A stretch of 64,000 nt of DNA from Tupaia tana (taxonomy: Eukaryota; Chordata; Mammalia; Scandentia; Tupaiidae), in the NCBI GenBank assembly GCA_026018925.1, contig JAKSZU010000003.1, positions 186,540,005 to 186,604,004 of the forward strand, written 5' to 3'. A model generated the notes under the pieces. The model worked only from the letters and a program-made list of their open reading frames with translations. It made no database searches and was not told where the DNA came from. The position numbers and the translations under genes were made by a program. Shown piece by piece: positions 53,668 through 63,779 of this stretch; the first letter of the stretch is position 1; each line of letters opens with the position of its first letter.

Positions 53668-53838
53668 GGGGCCAGCAGGTGGCGTGGTGGTTAAGGCACT
53701 GGACACTCCCACATGGCTGACCATGGTTCAAGTCTTCGACCTGGTGGCTTGCTCCTCACCTTCTCTCTCTCTGTGTCTCTCTCTGTCAAATCAAAATAAA
53801 TGAATGAATAAATAAAAAAAAATTATTATTTTTAAAAA
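53668..53838 (+). repeat. SINE-S with 20-bp TSD
   Basis: GGGGCCAGCAGGTGGCGTGG head. Flanks share AGAAATTGAAGATA(A/C)AGGAT (53646 and about 53839 onward). Confidence 0.95.
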
Positions 53839-53931
53839 AAGAAATTGAAGATACAGGATTTTAAAAAAAATACTAGGTCAATAACAACAAAACCTAATCA
53901 GAAACAGTATTATCAGACCAAGACTAGATTT

Positions 53932-54202
53932 TTTTTTTTTTGAGAGAGAGAGGTTTTCGCTATAGGGTGCATGCGCTCGCCAGACAGACAGAGAGAGACA
54001 TAGAGACAGAAAGCGAGAAATCACCCCCCATGGGCGATGGTCATGCCGGAATCCCTTCTCCTCCATTCTCCTCTCGGGATCTTGGGCACATACGCACACG
54101 CGCCCGGCGTGAGTTGTAAGCCACCTGGTCCGGGACGTGAACCGCGGTCGATCCACTACGTGGGAGTCCAGCGACATAGCCATTACGCTAACTGCTGGTT
54201 TC
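53932..54202 (-). repeat. Young SINE-L, subfamily b
   Basis: GGTTTTCGCTATAGGG, GGTCATGCC, GGGACGTGAACCGCGG and CTGGTTTCC. Flanked by CCAAGACTAGATTTTT. Confidence 0.95.
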
Positions 54203-54218
54203 CAAGACTAGATTTTTT

Positions 54219-54452
54219 AAAAGAGATTTTTCTATGGAGAGTGTGCACTCACTGGAAACAGAAACAGAGAGAAAGTGAGAGATCATCCTCGGGAGAGATG
54301 GCCATGCTGCAGTCCCTTCTCCATTCTCTTGGGGTTTTGGGCATGCATGCACACATGCCAGTGTATGTTTCAAGCTGCTGGGTCCAGGACTAGAACCATA
54401 GTCGGCCATGTGGGAGTCCAGTGCCACAATCACTACACCACCTGCTGGCCCC
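54219..54452 (-). repeat. SINE-L, older
   Basis: 'aagagatttttctatggaga' to 'ccacctgctggcccc'. Confidence 0.85.
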
Positions 54453-54508
54453 TCAAACTAGATTTTTAATGGAAAAAGAATTGTGAGGGATTTTTTAAAA
54501 GCCATTAC

Positions 54509-54751
54509 AGAGCCAGCTAATGGCATAGTGTTGAGGTGACTGGATCCCACATGGCCAACTGTGCAGTTCAGTCCTGGACCCAGCAGCTTGAAAAACACCC
54601 AGGCTGTGTGTACAAGTATACCCTAAATCTGAAAGGAGAATGGAGGAGAAGGGATTGCAGCATAGCAATACCCCTTGCGAGGAGGGGTGATTTCTGTCTG
54701 TCTCTAGCAAGCACACACACCCTGTAACAAAACTTAAAAAAGAAAACCAAA
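54509..54751 (+). repeat. SINE-L, older subfamily
   Basis: 'cagagccagctaatggcata' to 'accctgtaacaaaacttaaa'. Flanks share AAAAAGCCATTACA. 54966-55181 is unassigned. Confidence 0.9.
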
Positions 54752-55181
54752 AAAAGCCATTACATAATATTGAATGGATTAATTCATCAGGAAGAAATAA
54801 TGTTGAATCTGTGTGGCCAAATAAAATTATCTCAAAGTAAAAAAGCAAAAATTTATAGGCTAAAAATAAGTAGACTACTACAGATATAGTGGAAGATTTT
54901 AGCATATTCTGTTTAGAAGCTAGATCTCTCCCAAAGGGTAAAAAATATTTAAACAACATAATTAACAAATTTAATCTTTTACATATGTTTAAATTATACT
55001 CTAAAAAACAGTAAAAAACAGAGTGTGTATGTTTCTTTAAGCCCGCATGGAACGTTTATGGAAATTACGCATTTGACCACAAGGGATGGTTCTACAGATT
55101 CCTAGGCATATCACACTGGTTACATTTTCTGATTAAGAAAACTTACCTGGTTTTCTAAGATTCATTTGAAAGTGACGTTGA

Positions 55182-55360
55182 TAGGGCCAGACGCATAGCC
55201 TAGGGGTTGAGGGAGCTGGGTCCTACATGGCTGACTGCAGTTCAGATCCCAGACACTGTGGTTTGAAAACATGCTGTGTGTGTGTGCCAGTGTAACCATG
55301 CCCCAGGAGGAGGTGTTTGCTCCCTCTTGAGTGAGCACTCATGCCTTCCTATCTTGTGAA
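55182..55360 (+). repeat. Old SINE-L with shortened body
   Basis: 'gggccagacgcatagcctag' to 'gagtgagcactcatgccttc'. Confidence 0.65.
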
Positions 55361-55466
55361 AAAATAGTATAACATCCTATTTGTTTTTCTTTTTGTAGTA
55401 TTAGGAGTTATTGATACTCAGTGGTTGTATCCATTCCTTATTAGAGATTTGAAAAAGTGATTCTCA

Positions 55467-55640
55467 GGGCCGGCAGGTGGCATGGTGGTTAAGGTGCTGG
55501 ACTCCCATATGGCTGACCACACAGTTCAAGTTCCAGATCTGGCAGTGTGATTTCTCTCACTCTCTCTCTCTATTGTCGAATTTAAATATAATAATAAATA
55601 AATAAAATTAAACAGAATTATTTTTTAGAAAATAAAAATA
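55467..55640 (+). repeat. SINE-S
   Basis: GGGCCGGCAGGTGGCATGGT head, 'attgtcgaatttaaa' and A/T tail. 55641-55849 is unassigned. Confidence 0.9.
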
Positions 55641-55849
55641 GTGATTGCCTAATTTATTATTTCTTCTTCACTTACTGTTTTTTTATGTTTCTGTAGAAAA
55701 GCTTTTTCCTAAAAAAAAAAAAAAAGAAAAGAAAACAGCTTTTTCCTATCTAGTACTTGGTTACTTGGTGATTCAGTTTATGTAAGTAAAGAAAAATAAA
55801 TGTCTGATTATTTTTATTTACAACACATTTTTTTCCCTTAAGACAGTTC

Positions 55850-56125
55850 GGGGGACCAAGTAGTTGGTGTAACGGCTATGTCGCTGGACTCCCATGTAAT
55901 CAACCACGGTTCAAGTCCTGGACCCGGTGGCTTAAACTCACGCTGGGTGTATGTGTGTGCATGCCCAAGATCCCAAGAGGAGAATGGAGAAGGGATTGCA
56001 GCAAGGCCATCCCCCCTGGGTGTTGATTTCTCACTTTCTATCTCTGTCTCTCTTGTCTTTCTGGCAAATGCATGTGCCCTATAGCCAAAAAAACACTCAA
56101 AAACAAACAAACAAACAAAAAAAAC
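55850..56125 (+). repeat. SINE-L, left member of an inverted pair
   Basis: GGGGGACCAAGTAGTTGGTG to 'gccctatagccaaaaaaaca' and an (ACAA)n tail. The opposite copy starts at once at 56126. Confidence 0.9.
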
Positions 56126-56349
56126 ATAGGGTGTGTGTGTTTGCTGAAGAGAGAGAGAAAGAAGGAAGGTGAGGAATCATCCCTCCGGGAAATGCCCACA
56201 CCGAGATTCCTTCTCCTCCATACTTCTTTCAGGATTTGGGGCATGCATGCACATGTGCCTGGTGTGATTTTCAAGCTGCTGAGTCCAGGACTTGAACCAT
56301 GGAGTCAGCCATGTGGGATCTGGTGCCTTAACGACTACAATTGCTGACC
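56126..56349 (-). repeat. SINE-L, right member of an inverted pair
   Basis: 'catagggtgtgtgtgtttgc' to 'gactacaattgctgaccc'. The two copies are tail to tail with almost no spacer. Confidence 0.85.
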
Positions 56350-56415
56350 CAGTTATTTACATTTTTTTAAGAGGTGGATTGTTTTACTCTAGCATCTTTG
56401 AAAGTTAACTAGTTC

Positions 56416-56618
56416 GGGGACCAGCAGGTGGCGTGGTGGTTAGGGCACTGGACACTCCCACATGGCCGACCAGGGTTCAGGTCCTGAATCCAGTGGCTTG
56501 ATTTCTCACTTCCTCTCTCTCTCATTCTCACCCTCTGTCTCTCTCTGCTCAAACTAAAAAATAAATGAATTAATAAATAAAATTTAAAAAATAAATAAAA
56601 TAATTATTAAAAAAAAAG
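56416..56618 (+). repeat. SINE-S with 15-bp TSD
   Basis: GGGGACCAGCAGGTGGCGTG head. TSD AAAGTTAACTAGTTC at 56401-56415 and 56619-56633. 56634-57000 is unassigned. Confidence 0.95.
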
Positions 56619-57000
56619 AAAGTTAACTAGTTCTACCTTTTTTTTTTTTTTAAGTATCATTATGAGCTCATGGATTTAAATACATTCCTTTCAGTTCACT
56701 CCATTTACACTTACTGATGCTGGAATGTCCCATTTTTGGCCAGTGGGAGCCTCTTGAACTTGGCTCTCTGCCCTATGGAGTTTTATATTTTAGTGAATAG
56801 ATGCATATATATTTGCATATATGTGTAGTCTTTAAAACAAACACCTATGCTGAACTGTTCTTTTGGGTTTATACTTAATGTATATTGGAGATAATCCCAC
56901 ATCAGTCTGTATAGATAGAACTGTTCTATATTTTGTTAACACCCATATGTCTGTTTTATAACTATAACATAGTTTAACAAATCTTAATTGTTGGACATTT

Positions 57001-57242
57001 TTTTTTGAGAGGTTTTTGCTATAGGGCACGTGCGCTCGCCAGACAGAGAGATAGAAAGTGAGAAATCACCCCCCAGGGGGGATGGCCACGCTGCAATCCC
57101 TTCTCCTCCATTCTCCTCTCAGGATCTTGTGCACGCATGTACACGCGCCCGGCGTGAGTTTAAGCCACCGGGTCCGGGACGTGAACCGCGGTCGACTACG
57201 TGGGAGTCCAGCAACACAGCCATTACACTAACTGCTGGTCCC
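57001..57242 (-). repeat. Young SINE-L
   Basis: GAGAGGTTTTTGCTATAGGGC, CCCCCCAGGGGGG, GGGACGTGAACCGCGGTCGA and CTGCTGGTCCC. 57243-57400 is unassigned. Confidence 0.95.
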
Positions 57243-57401
57243 GACAATTTTTATTATTACTTTGAAACACTATAAACAGTGCTATGGTGCGTGTCTTGGT
57301 ACATACTACTTTGCCTACACATGTAAGATCAATTCCCAGAAATGAAATAGCTAAGTAATAGCTATTGCGAAATTGCCTTCCACAGGGCAATTAAGAACTG
57401 T

Positions 57402-57435
57402 TTTTTGTTTTGTTTTGTTTTGTTTTGTTTTGTTT
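57402..57435. repeat. (TTTTG)n microsatellite
   Basis: About six TTTTG units, just left of a SINE-S head. Confidence 0.9.
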
Positions 57436-57444
57436 ATCCCCTCG

Positions 57445-57618
57445 GGACCAGCGGGTGGCATGGTGGTTAAGGCACTGGACATTCCCACGTGTTCACCATG
57501 ATTCAAATCCCAGATCTGGTGGCTTACTTTCTCGCTTTCTCTCTCTCTCTGTGTCTCTCTCTGGTCAAATAAAATGAATAAATAAATAAAATAAAATAAA
57601 TAATTCTTTTAAAAAAAG
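57445..57618 (+). repeat. SINE-S
   Basis: GGGACCAGCGGGTGGCATGG head, 'tctggtcaaataaaatgaat' and A/T tail. Confidence 0.9.
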
Positions 57619-57704
57619 GATTTTTTTTCCTCATAGCTCAACAATACCAATATGTTATAAAGCTTTTTATTTTTGGTAATCAATGCAAAAAATATCTTAT
57701 TGTA

Positions 57705-57980
57705 GGACCAGTTTTGTTGCCTAGTGGTTAAGGGAGCCAGATCCCACATGGCCAGCCGTGGTCCAGCCACAGTGTCTTGGAAAATACACTGGGCACATAT
57801 TTTGAATGAGCTCCAAATTCTGACAAGGTGGAAGAGAAGAAATTGTGATGTTATGGTATTACCACACCCCTATTAGGGGTTGCTTTCTTCTCTCTCTTTC
57901 TGGCAAGCACGCTCACATTCTGGCAATAAAAAAGTATTAGGGTCATCTCTGGTGAGCACATGTACCCTATGGTGGTAAAA
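57705..57980 (+). repeat. Old SINE-L followed by an extra SINE 3' end
   Basis: 'ggaccagttttgttgcctag' to 'cacgctcacattctggcaat' (57705-57930). A separate 'ctggtgagcacatgtaccct' end lies at 57945-57980. Confidence 0.7.
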
Positions 57981-58009
57981 AAAATATATATATACATATA
58001 TGTATATAG

Positions 58010-58268
58010 GGGGACCACCAGTTAGCATAATGGCTATGTCGCTGGACTCCCATGTAGTTGACCGTGGTTCGAGTCCTGGACCCGGCAGCTTCAACTCATG
58101 CTGGACGCGTGTGCATGCGTGCCCACGGATCCCAAGAGGAGAATGGAGGAGCAGGGAATCCAGCATGGGCATCCACCCTAGGGGGTGATTTCTCCTTTGT
58201 CTCCCTGTCTCTGTCTTTCTAGGGAACACACGAGCCCTATAGCAAAAAACCTCTCCAAAAAGAAAAAA
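58010..58268 (+). repeat. SINE-L with intact pol III promoter
   Basis: GGGGACCACCAGTTAGCATAATGG to 'ccctatagcaaaaaacctct' plus A-rich tail. Preceded by a (TA)n tract. Confidence 0.95.
58023..58076 (+). promoter_or_regulatory. Pol III A box and B box of a SINE-L
   Basis: TAGCATAATGG at 58023-58033 fits the A box TRGYNNANNNG, and GGTTCGAGTCC at 58066-58076 fits the B box GGTTCRANNCC. The spacing is that of a tRNA gene. This is the clearest example in the window; most young copies keep the same pair. Confidence 0.85.
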
Positions 58269-58270
58269 AA

Positions 58271-58338
58271 TGGGTTGTTGGAAAAGTCATGATGCATTTT
58301 TGCATAGAAAAATATGTAGTGACTTTACCAATGACCCA
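58271..58338. repeat. Mariner-like small palindromic element (best copy)
   Basis: TGGGTTGTTGGAAAAGTCAT (58271-58290) and its imperfect inverse 'gtgactttaccaatgaccca' (58319-58338) enclose 'gatgcatttttgcatagaaa'. Total 68 bp. The layout is that of mariner-derived MITEs. Confidence 0.85.
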
Positions 58339-58347
58339 ATATGTATC

Positions 58348-58495
58348 AGGGGCCAGCAGGTAGTGTGGTGGTTAAGGCACTAGACTCACACATCGCCATC
58401 CATGGTTTGAGACCTGGCAGCTTGCTTTTTCACTTCCTGTGTCTTTGTGTGTCTCTCATCAAATTAAATAATAACAAATAAATAATTCTTTTAAA
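58348..58495 (+). repeat. SINE-S
   Basis: GGGGCCAGCAGGTAGTGTGG head, B-box region deleted ('tggtttgagacctggc'), A/T tail. Confidence 0.9.
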
Positions 58496-58667
58496 ATATT
58501 GTATCATTTTAATTTTTACTTCCTTAATTATCAATTGTTTGTTCATATCCTTGATCCTTGTTCCAATTCTTTGATTAGTCTTTTTTTTTTCATAGAGATT
58601 TATAGGCACTCATATATAAAGGAAATTACCCTTATATGTTACAGATATTTCTTCCTATTTGTGTTTC

Positions 58668-58930
58668 TTTTTTTTGGGGGGGGGGAGAGGTTTTCGCTGT
58701 AGGGCGCGTGCGCTCGCCAGACAGACAGAGACAGAGAGACAGAAAGCGAGAAATCACCCCCCAGGGGGGATGGTCATGCCACAATCCCTTCTCCTCCATT
58801 CTCCTCTCATGATCTTGGGCACGCACGCACACGTGCCCAGCGTGAGTTTTAAGCCACCGGGTCCGGATGCGAACCGCGGTCGGCTACGTGGGAGTCCAGC
58901 GACATAGCCATTATGCTAACTGCTGGTCCC
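58668..58930 (-). repeat. Young SINE-L, subfamily b
   Basis: T-run then a G-run of 10, GAGAGGTTTTCGCTGTAGGG, GGTCATGCC and GGATGCGAACCGCGG. Perfect TSD CCTATTTGTGTTTC at 58654-58667 and 58931-58944. 58945-59160 is unassigned. Confidence 0.95.
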
Positions 58931-59160
58931 CCTATTTGTGTTTCATTTGACTATATTTGTGGCGTATATTTTCCAAGAACAATTTTAATTTGTTTTGTAA
59001 GTTACTTTAAATTATTAGATTGTGGTGTTTTCTTAAATCCAAAGTTAGAGAAGAGGTGTGATACAAAGAATTTTATTATATTTACCTTCTGAACCTTTCA
59101 AGAATTAAGTTGCCAACCTGTTGAACTGTTACTGCCATAGATTTTGGTATACTTTTCTTT

Positions 59161-59321
59161 CTTTTTTAAGGATTATTTTATTTAACTTTATTTATTTTTA
59201 AATTTTGACCAGAGTGAGAGAAAGAGAGAAAGTGAGAAAGCAAGCCTCCAGATCCAGGACTCAAACCACAGTCGGCCACGTGGGTGTCTAGCCCCCTTAA
59301 CTACACACTACCTGCCGGCCC
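59161..59321 (-). repeat. SINE-S
   Basis: 'aaggattattttatttaact', 'aaattttgaccagagtgaga' to 'ctacctgccggccc'. Flanks share TAGATTTTGGTATA. 59322-59640 is unassigned. Confidence 0.9.
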
Positions 59322-59674
59322 TAGATTTTGGTATATTTTTCTTACAAACAACAATGTTCTAAATAACTGTGCAACAACTATTAGATTCAAAGTAAGATTG
59401 ATACATTACTGTCTTGTCTTTAGACTCCATCCCGTTTGTACTAAATATCCTCATAGCATCCTTTTTGCAAGATAATCAGGTTTAGAATTAAATGTTGCAT
59501 TTAGTTGCCATTTTTTTTTAGTTTTCTTCAATTCACCAAAATCCTTCAGTTTGGAATACTTCTCATACTTTCTTTGACTTTCAAGATTTTGATACTTTTA
59601 AATGCTTACAGACCATTTATCTTATAGAACAAATCTGAGTTGTTTTTTTTTTTTTTTTTCTTTGATTCATCTTG

Positions 59675-59939
59675 GGGACCAGCAGTTAGTGTAAAGGCTA
59701 TGTCGCTGGACTCCCATGTAGTCGACCGTGGTTCACATCCCGGACCCGGTGGCTTAAAACTCACGCCGGGCGCGTGTGCGTGCGTGCCCAAGATCCCAAG
59801 AGGAGAATGGAGGAGAAGGGATTGCGGCGTGGCCATCCCCCGCTGGGGGTGATTTCTCACTTTCTATCTCTCTGTCTCTGTCTGTCTGGCAAGCGCATGC
59901 GCCCTGTAGCGAAAACCTCTCTCTCAAAAAAAAAAAAAA
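59675..59939 (+). repeat. Very young SINE-L (reference + copy)
   Basis: GGGACCAGCAGTTAGTGTAA to 'gccctgtagcgaaaacctct' plus A tail, with CGCCGGGCGCGTGTGCGTGC intact. TSD GATTCATCTT/GATTCGTCTT (59664-59673 and 59940-59949). It carries GTTCACATCCC in the B box. Confidence 0.97.
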
Positions 59940-60097
59940 GATTCGTCTTTGTCAGGGCTATAAAAAGAGCTGTGATCTTATTATATGTTTTCAGGTGACA
60001 CACAATTTGTTTGATATATTAATGATTTTGTTCACCTTACCCACTTGATTAAAGAAGTGTCTAACTGGCATCTCGATGATAAAGTTACTCTTTATCA

Positions 60098-60330
60098 GGC
60101 CAGCCTGTAGCGTAGTGATTGAAATGGCTGGAACCCACATGGTCAACAGTGTGGTTCAGGCCCTAACTCAGCAGCTTGAAAAGCACACCAGGTGTGTGTG
60201 CATGTGTCCCCAGAATCCCAAGTGGATAATGGAGAAGGGATTGCAGCATGACCATCACCACCTCTGGGAATAGGAGGTTCACTCTCAGGCAAGCAGACTG
60301 CTCCCTGTAGCAAATTTAAAAAAAAAAAAA
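60098..60330 (+). repeat. SINE-L, older subfamily
   Basis: 'caggccagcctgtagcgtag' to 'ctccctgtagcaaatttaaa'. Confidence 0.8.
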
Positions 60331-61256
60331 ATTAAGTTATACTTTTTTCCACTTTAAAGTATTTTGTGGAGAGATATTTTATATATTCCATTTATCTTCA
60401 GATGTTCATTTATTTTTATCAGTATGGATTTATGGGTTACTATTCTGTTCTGTAGGTTATTTTTTTAGTCTTTATTAATTTTTATGTTCCAATATAATTT
60501 TGTCAAGTGAGAGCCTTTTAAGGCTGACTCCTATGTCCTTTCTGACATGTCCTCATTATTCTTTGAGTATTTTCTTGCTTTCTACCATACGATTTTCAGG
60601 CTCATCTCTCCTGCGCTGGCCCTGGAATTGACCATTTCTCCCAGGAGTGTTCATTCCTTTTTTAGAAGACAAGATCCAATTGCTAGTTATGCTCATTGCT
60701 TTGGGAATACAGCAGCTCACACTGTAATGGACAGAGCTAGGGAATATATATACATGCATTCAATCATACATGTTTATATTTATTTCTATATTGATGCTTG
60801 GAAACCATGAGTTCTCATTGATAATTCCAGTTCCGGTCTAACATTCAACAGTTTATTCTACCTTTTTCTCTTTTTATATTTATAAATTCCTTCTCTGACA
60901 GTGAAAATTGTAGCTTTTATTATCTCATTTACTAATTTGATCAATCTCTCTGATTTATGTAAATTTCTATCTCTGTCATTCCCTTTCTTGTGCTAAGCCT
61001 TACTTCTTGTTCTGGCTCTGACTTCTCATTTCAGGCCACTCTTCCTATCCCACTCAGACTTCTTCCTTACCTTTCTTGAACTACAACACAATAATGCCAG
61101 ACCATACTTTGCATAAACACCTTTTTCATCTTATTTAATATCTGATACCGTATGCTGAGCTATCCTTGTCCATAGAAAACCTTCTTGCCCTGCTTTGACT
61201 ATCGATACCCCTTGCCAAGCTATGCTCTTCATCCTAACTTGAAGTTTAAAAAAAAT
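60331..61256. other. Long SINE-free stretch before exon 2
   Basis: About 0.9 kb with no repeat I can name. Pyrimidine-rich in its right half ('cctttttctctttttatatt', 'cttttcatcttatttaatat'). A place to look for conserved intronic elements. Confidence 0.5.
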
Positions 61257-61268
61257 TTGCTACTCCTA

Positions 61269-61498
61269 GGGGCCAGCAGGTGGCATAGTGGTTAAGGACA
61301 CTGAAGCCTCCACATGGCCAAATGTGGTTTAAATCCTGGACCTGGTGGCTTGCTTTCTCACTTTCTCTCTCTCTCTCTTTCTTTGTTCCTTCTGGTCTAA
61401 ATAAATAAATAAATAAACAAACAAATAAATGAAAATCTGGTCGAATAAAAGAAATTATTTAAATTTTTTTTATTTAAAAACAATTCTTTAAAAAAACG
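61269..61498 (+). repeat. SINE-S close to exon 2
   Basis: GGGGCCAGCAGGTGGCATAG head, CT-rich stretch, long A/T tail. Flanks TTTGCTACTCCTA and TTTACTACTCCCA are an imperfect TSD. It ends about 70 bp before the exon. Confidence 0.9.
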
Positions 61499-61514
61499 TT
61501 TACTACTCCCATAG

Positions 61515-61700
<186 letters not shown>

Positions 61701-61779
61701 TAAACATATTTTTGTAATGAAAAAAACTTTTAGAAAAGGAATGATACTGATTTTTAGAAGTAATAATTATATATGGTAA

Positions 61780-61932
<153 letters not shown>

Positions 61933-62247
61933 TAGGGTAAAGTAATTTTTTAAAATTTTATTTGATACCACAATATTAAAATGAAATGTTTTTGAATATT
62001 ACATTCGGGATTGAGAAAGTAATTATTATGTAGCTTCTATATAATAATTACTTTAATAACCCTCACCTCTTCCTCTCAGACTTGTATAAAAAGACTTCTT
62101 ACATGTTTATTTTAGCCAATTTCTAAGATGACAATGCCTAAAGGAAAGAATACTTGTTTAATCAAGATAAATGGATATAAATATGTATCATCTATGAAAG
62201 TCAAATACTTATAATAAAAATGACCATCATCCAAAAGAAACTATTCA

Positions 62248-62497
62248 GGGACCAGCAGATGACACAATGTTTACATCACTGGATGCCCATGTAGTCAACC
62301 ACTGTTCGAATCCTGTACCCTGAGGCTTGAAATTCATGCTGGGCACATGTGTATACATGACCAAAATTGCAAGAGGATAATGGAGAAGAAAGGAATATGG
62401 CGTGGCCATCTCCCCAGGGAGTGATTTCTTGCTTTCTGTTTTTCTCTGTCTCTCTGGCAAGTACATGTGCCCTCTAGCAAAAATTTCTCTTAAAAAA
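62248..62497 (+). repeat. SINE-L in the intron before the F-box exon
   Basis: GGGACCAGCAGATGACACAA to 'ccctctagcaaaaatttctc'. Flanks share A(A/G)CTATTCA. Confidence 0.9.
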
Positions 62498-62529
62498 ACT
62501 AAGCTATTCAATAAAATGAAGACTTCTTG

Positions 62530-62712
62530 GGACCAGCAGATGGTGTAATGGTTATATCACTGGACTCCCCTGTTGTCAATCACAGTTCAAGTCCTAGACC
62601 TGGCGGCTTCAAACTCAGGCTGGGTGTGTGTGCATGTGTGCCCAGGATCCCAAGAGGAGAATGGAGGAAAAGGGATTGTGGTGTGGCCATTCCCCCTGGG
62701 GGGTGATTTCAA
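62530..62712 (+). repeat. SINE-L lacking its 3' third
   Basis: GGGACCAGCAGATGGTGTAA ends just after the palindrome at GGGGGGTGATTTC. Flanks share AATAAA(ATG)AAGACTTCTT, a TSD-like sequence despite the missing A tail. Confidence 0.9.
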
Positions 62713-62757
62713 TAAAGACTTCTTTAAATAACAAAAATATTCCAGTGTGATAAATAG

Positions 62758-62934
<177 letters not shown>

Positions 62935-63284
62935 TAAGTACAATCCTATTCCTTATTATCTTGAGATATATTGTTTTGCTGCCCAAAATGTTAAAACGTG
63001 GTAGGGAAGTTGAAGTAGAGTTGGTAGTAAAATTAAATAGCTGTATCAAAATTAAAATATTTACAACATCCATATTATCTGTTTATCATAAATGTAGGCT
63101 GTCAATCCAGGCAGCATTTCTAAAACAGTAACTAAAGTACTTTTTCTGCTGTTTATGTTAGAGCAACTGAGCAACTATGGGAGGTGTTTTCATTGCTTTT
63201 TAGAAACAGAACTAAAGTATTAATCTAATAGTTTAATGAGAATATAGATTTCTACATAACTTTTAGAAAGTAACTGTATTCATG

Positions 63285-63475
63285 AACCTTAAAATGTGCA
63301 TGCCTTTTTTCCTAGTAATTCTACTTCTGAAAAAAATTTGGTTTATGTTCATATTTTTTATAGCAGCATTATTAATAGTGAAAAAAAAAGTTAGAAATAA
63401 TGTAAATGTCCAAGAATAAGGAAATGAACTAAGTAAACTATGTAACATCTACTGGGAGTGTTATGATATAGTTAC
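63285..63475 (+). repeat. L1 3'-region fragment
   Basis: 'cctagtaattctacttctga', 'tatagcagcattattaatag' and 'aatgtaaatgtccaagaata' follow the L1 3' pattern. 62934-63284 is the SINE-free start of the next FBXO11 intron. Confidence 0.75.
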
Positions 63476-63491
63476 TAATAATGATTTTTTT

Positions 63492-63749
63492 TTTAGAGAG
63501 AGAGATTTTTGCTATAGAGCACATGTGATCACCAGAGAGACAGAGAAAGACAGAGAGACAGAAAGCAAGAAACCACCCCCCAGGGGTGATGGCCACACTA
63601 CAATCCCTTCTTCTTCACACATCTCTCAGGATTTTGGCACACACGCACATGTGCCCAGCATGAGCTTCAAGCTGCCATGTCTGAGACTTGAGCCACTATC
63701 AGCCATGTGAGAGTCCAGTGACTTAACCATTACACCATCTGCTGGTCCC
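63492..63749 (-). repeat. SINE-L downstream of the F-box exon
   Basis: 'gagagagatttttgctatag' to 'ccatctgctggtcccc'. Flanks share ACTAA(T/C)A(A/G)TGATTTT. Opposite in orientation to the copies left of exon 2. Confidence 0.9.
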
Positions 63750-63779
63750 CACTAACAGTGATTTTACAAAGAATTTTTT

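Larger units (their letters stand above)
53230..54965 (+). repeat. Old L1, interrupted by four SINEs
   Basis: Pieces 53230-53667, 53839-53931, 54453-54508 and 54752-54965 look L1-derived ('cttctagaaattaaaaataa'; later 'ttaattcatcaggaagaaat', a motif of the endonuclease part of ORF2). No open frame is left. Confidence 0.6.
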
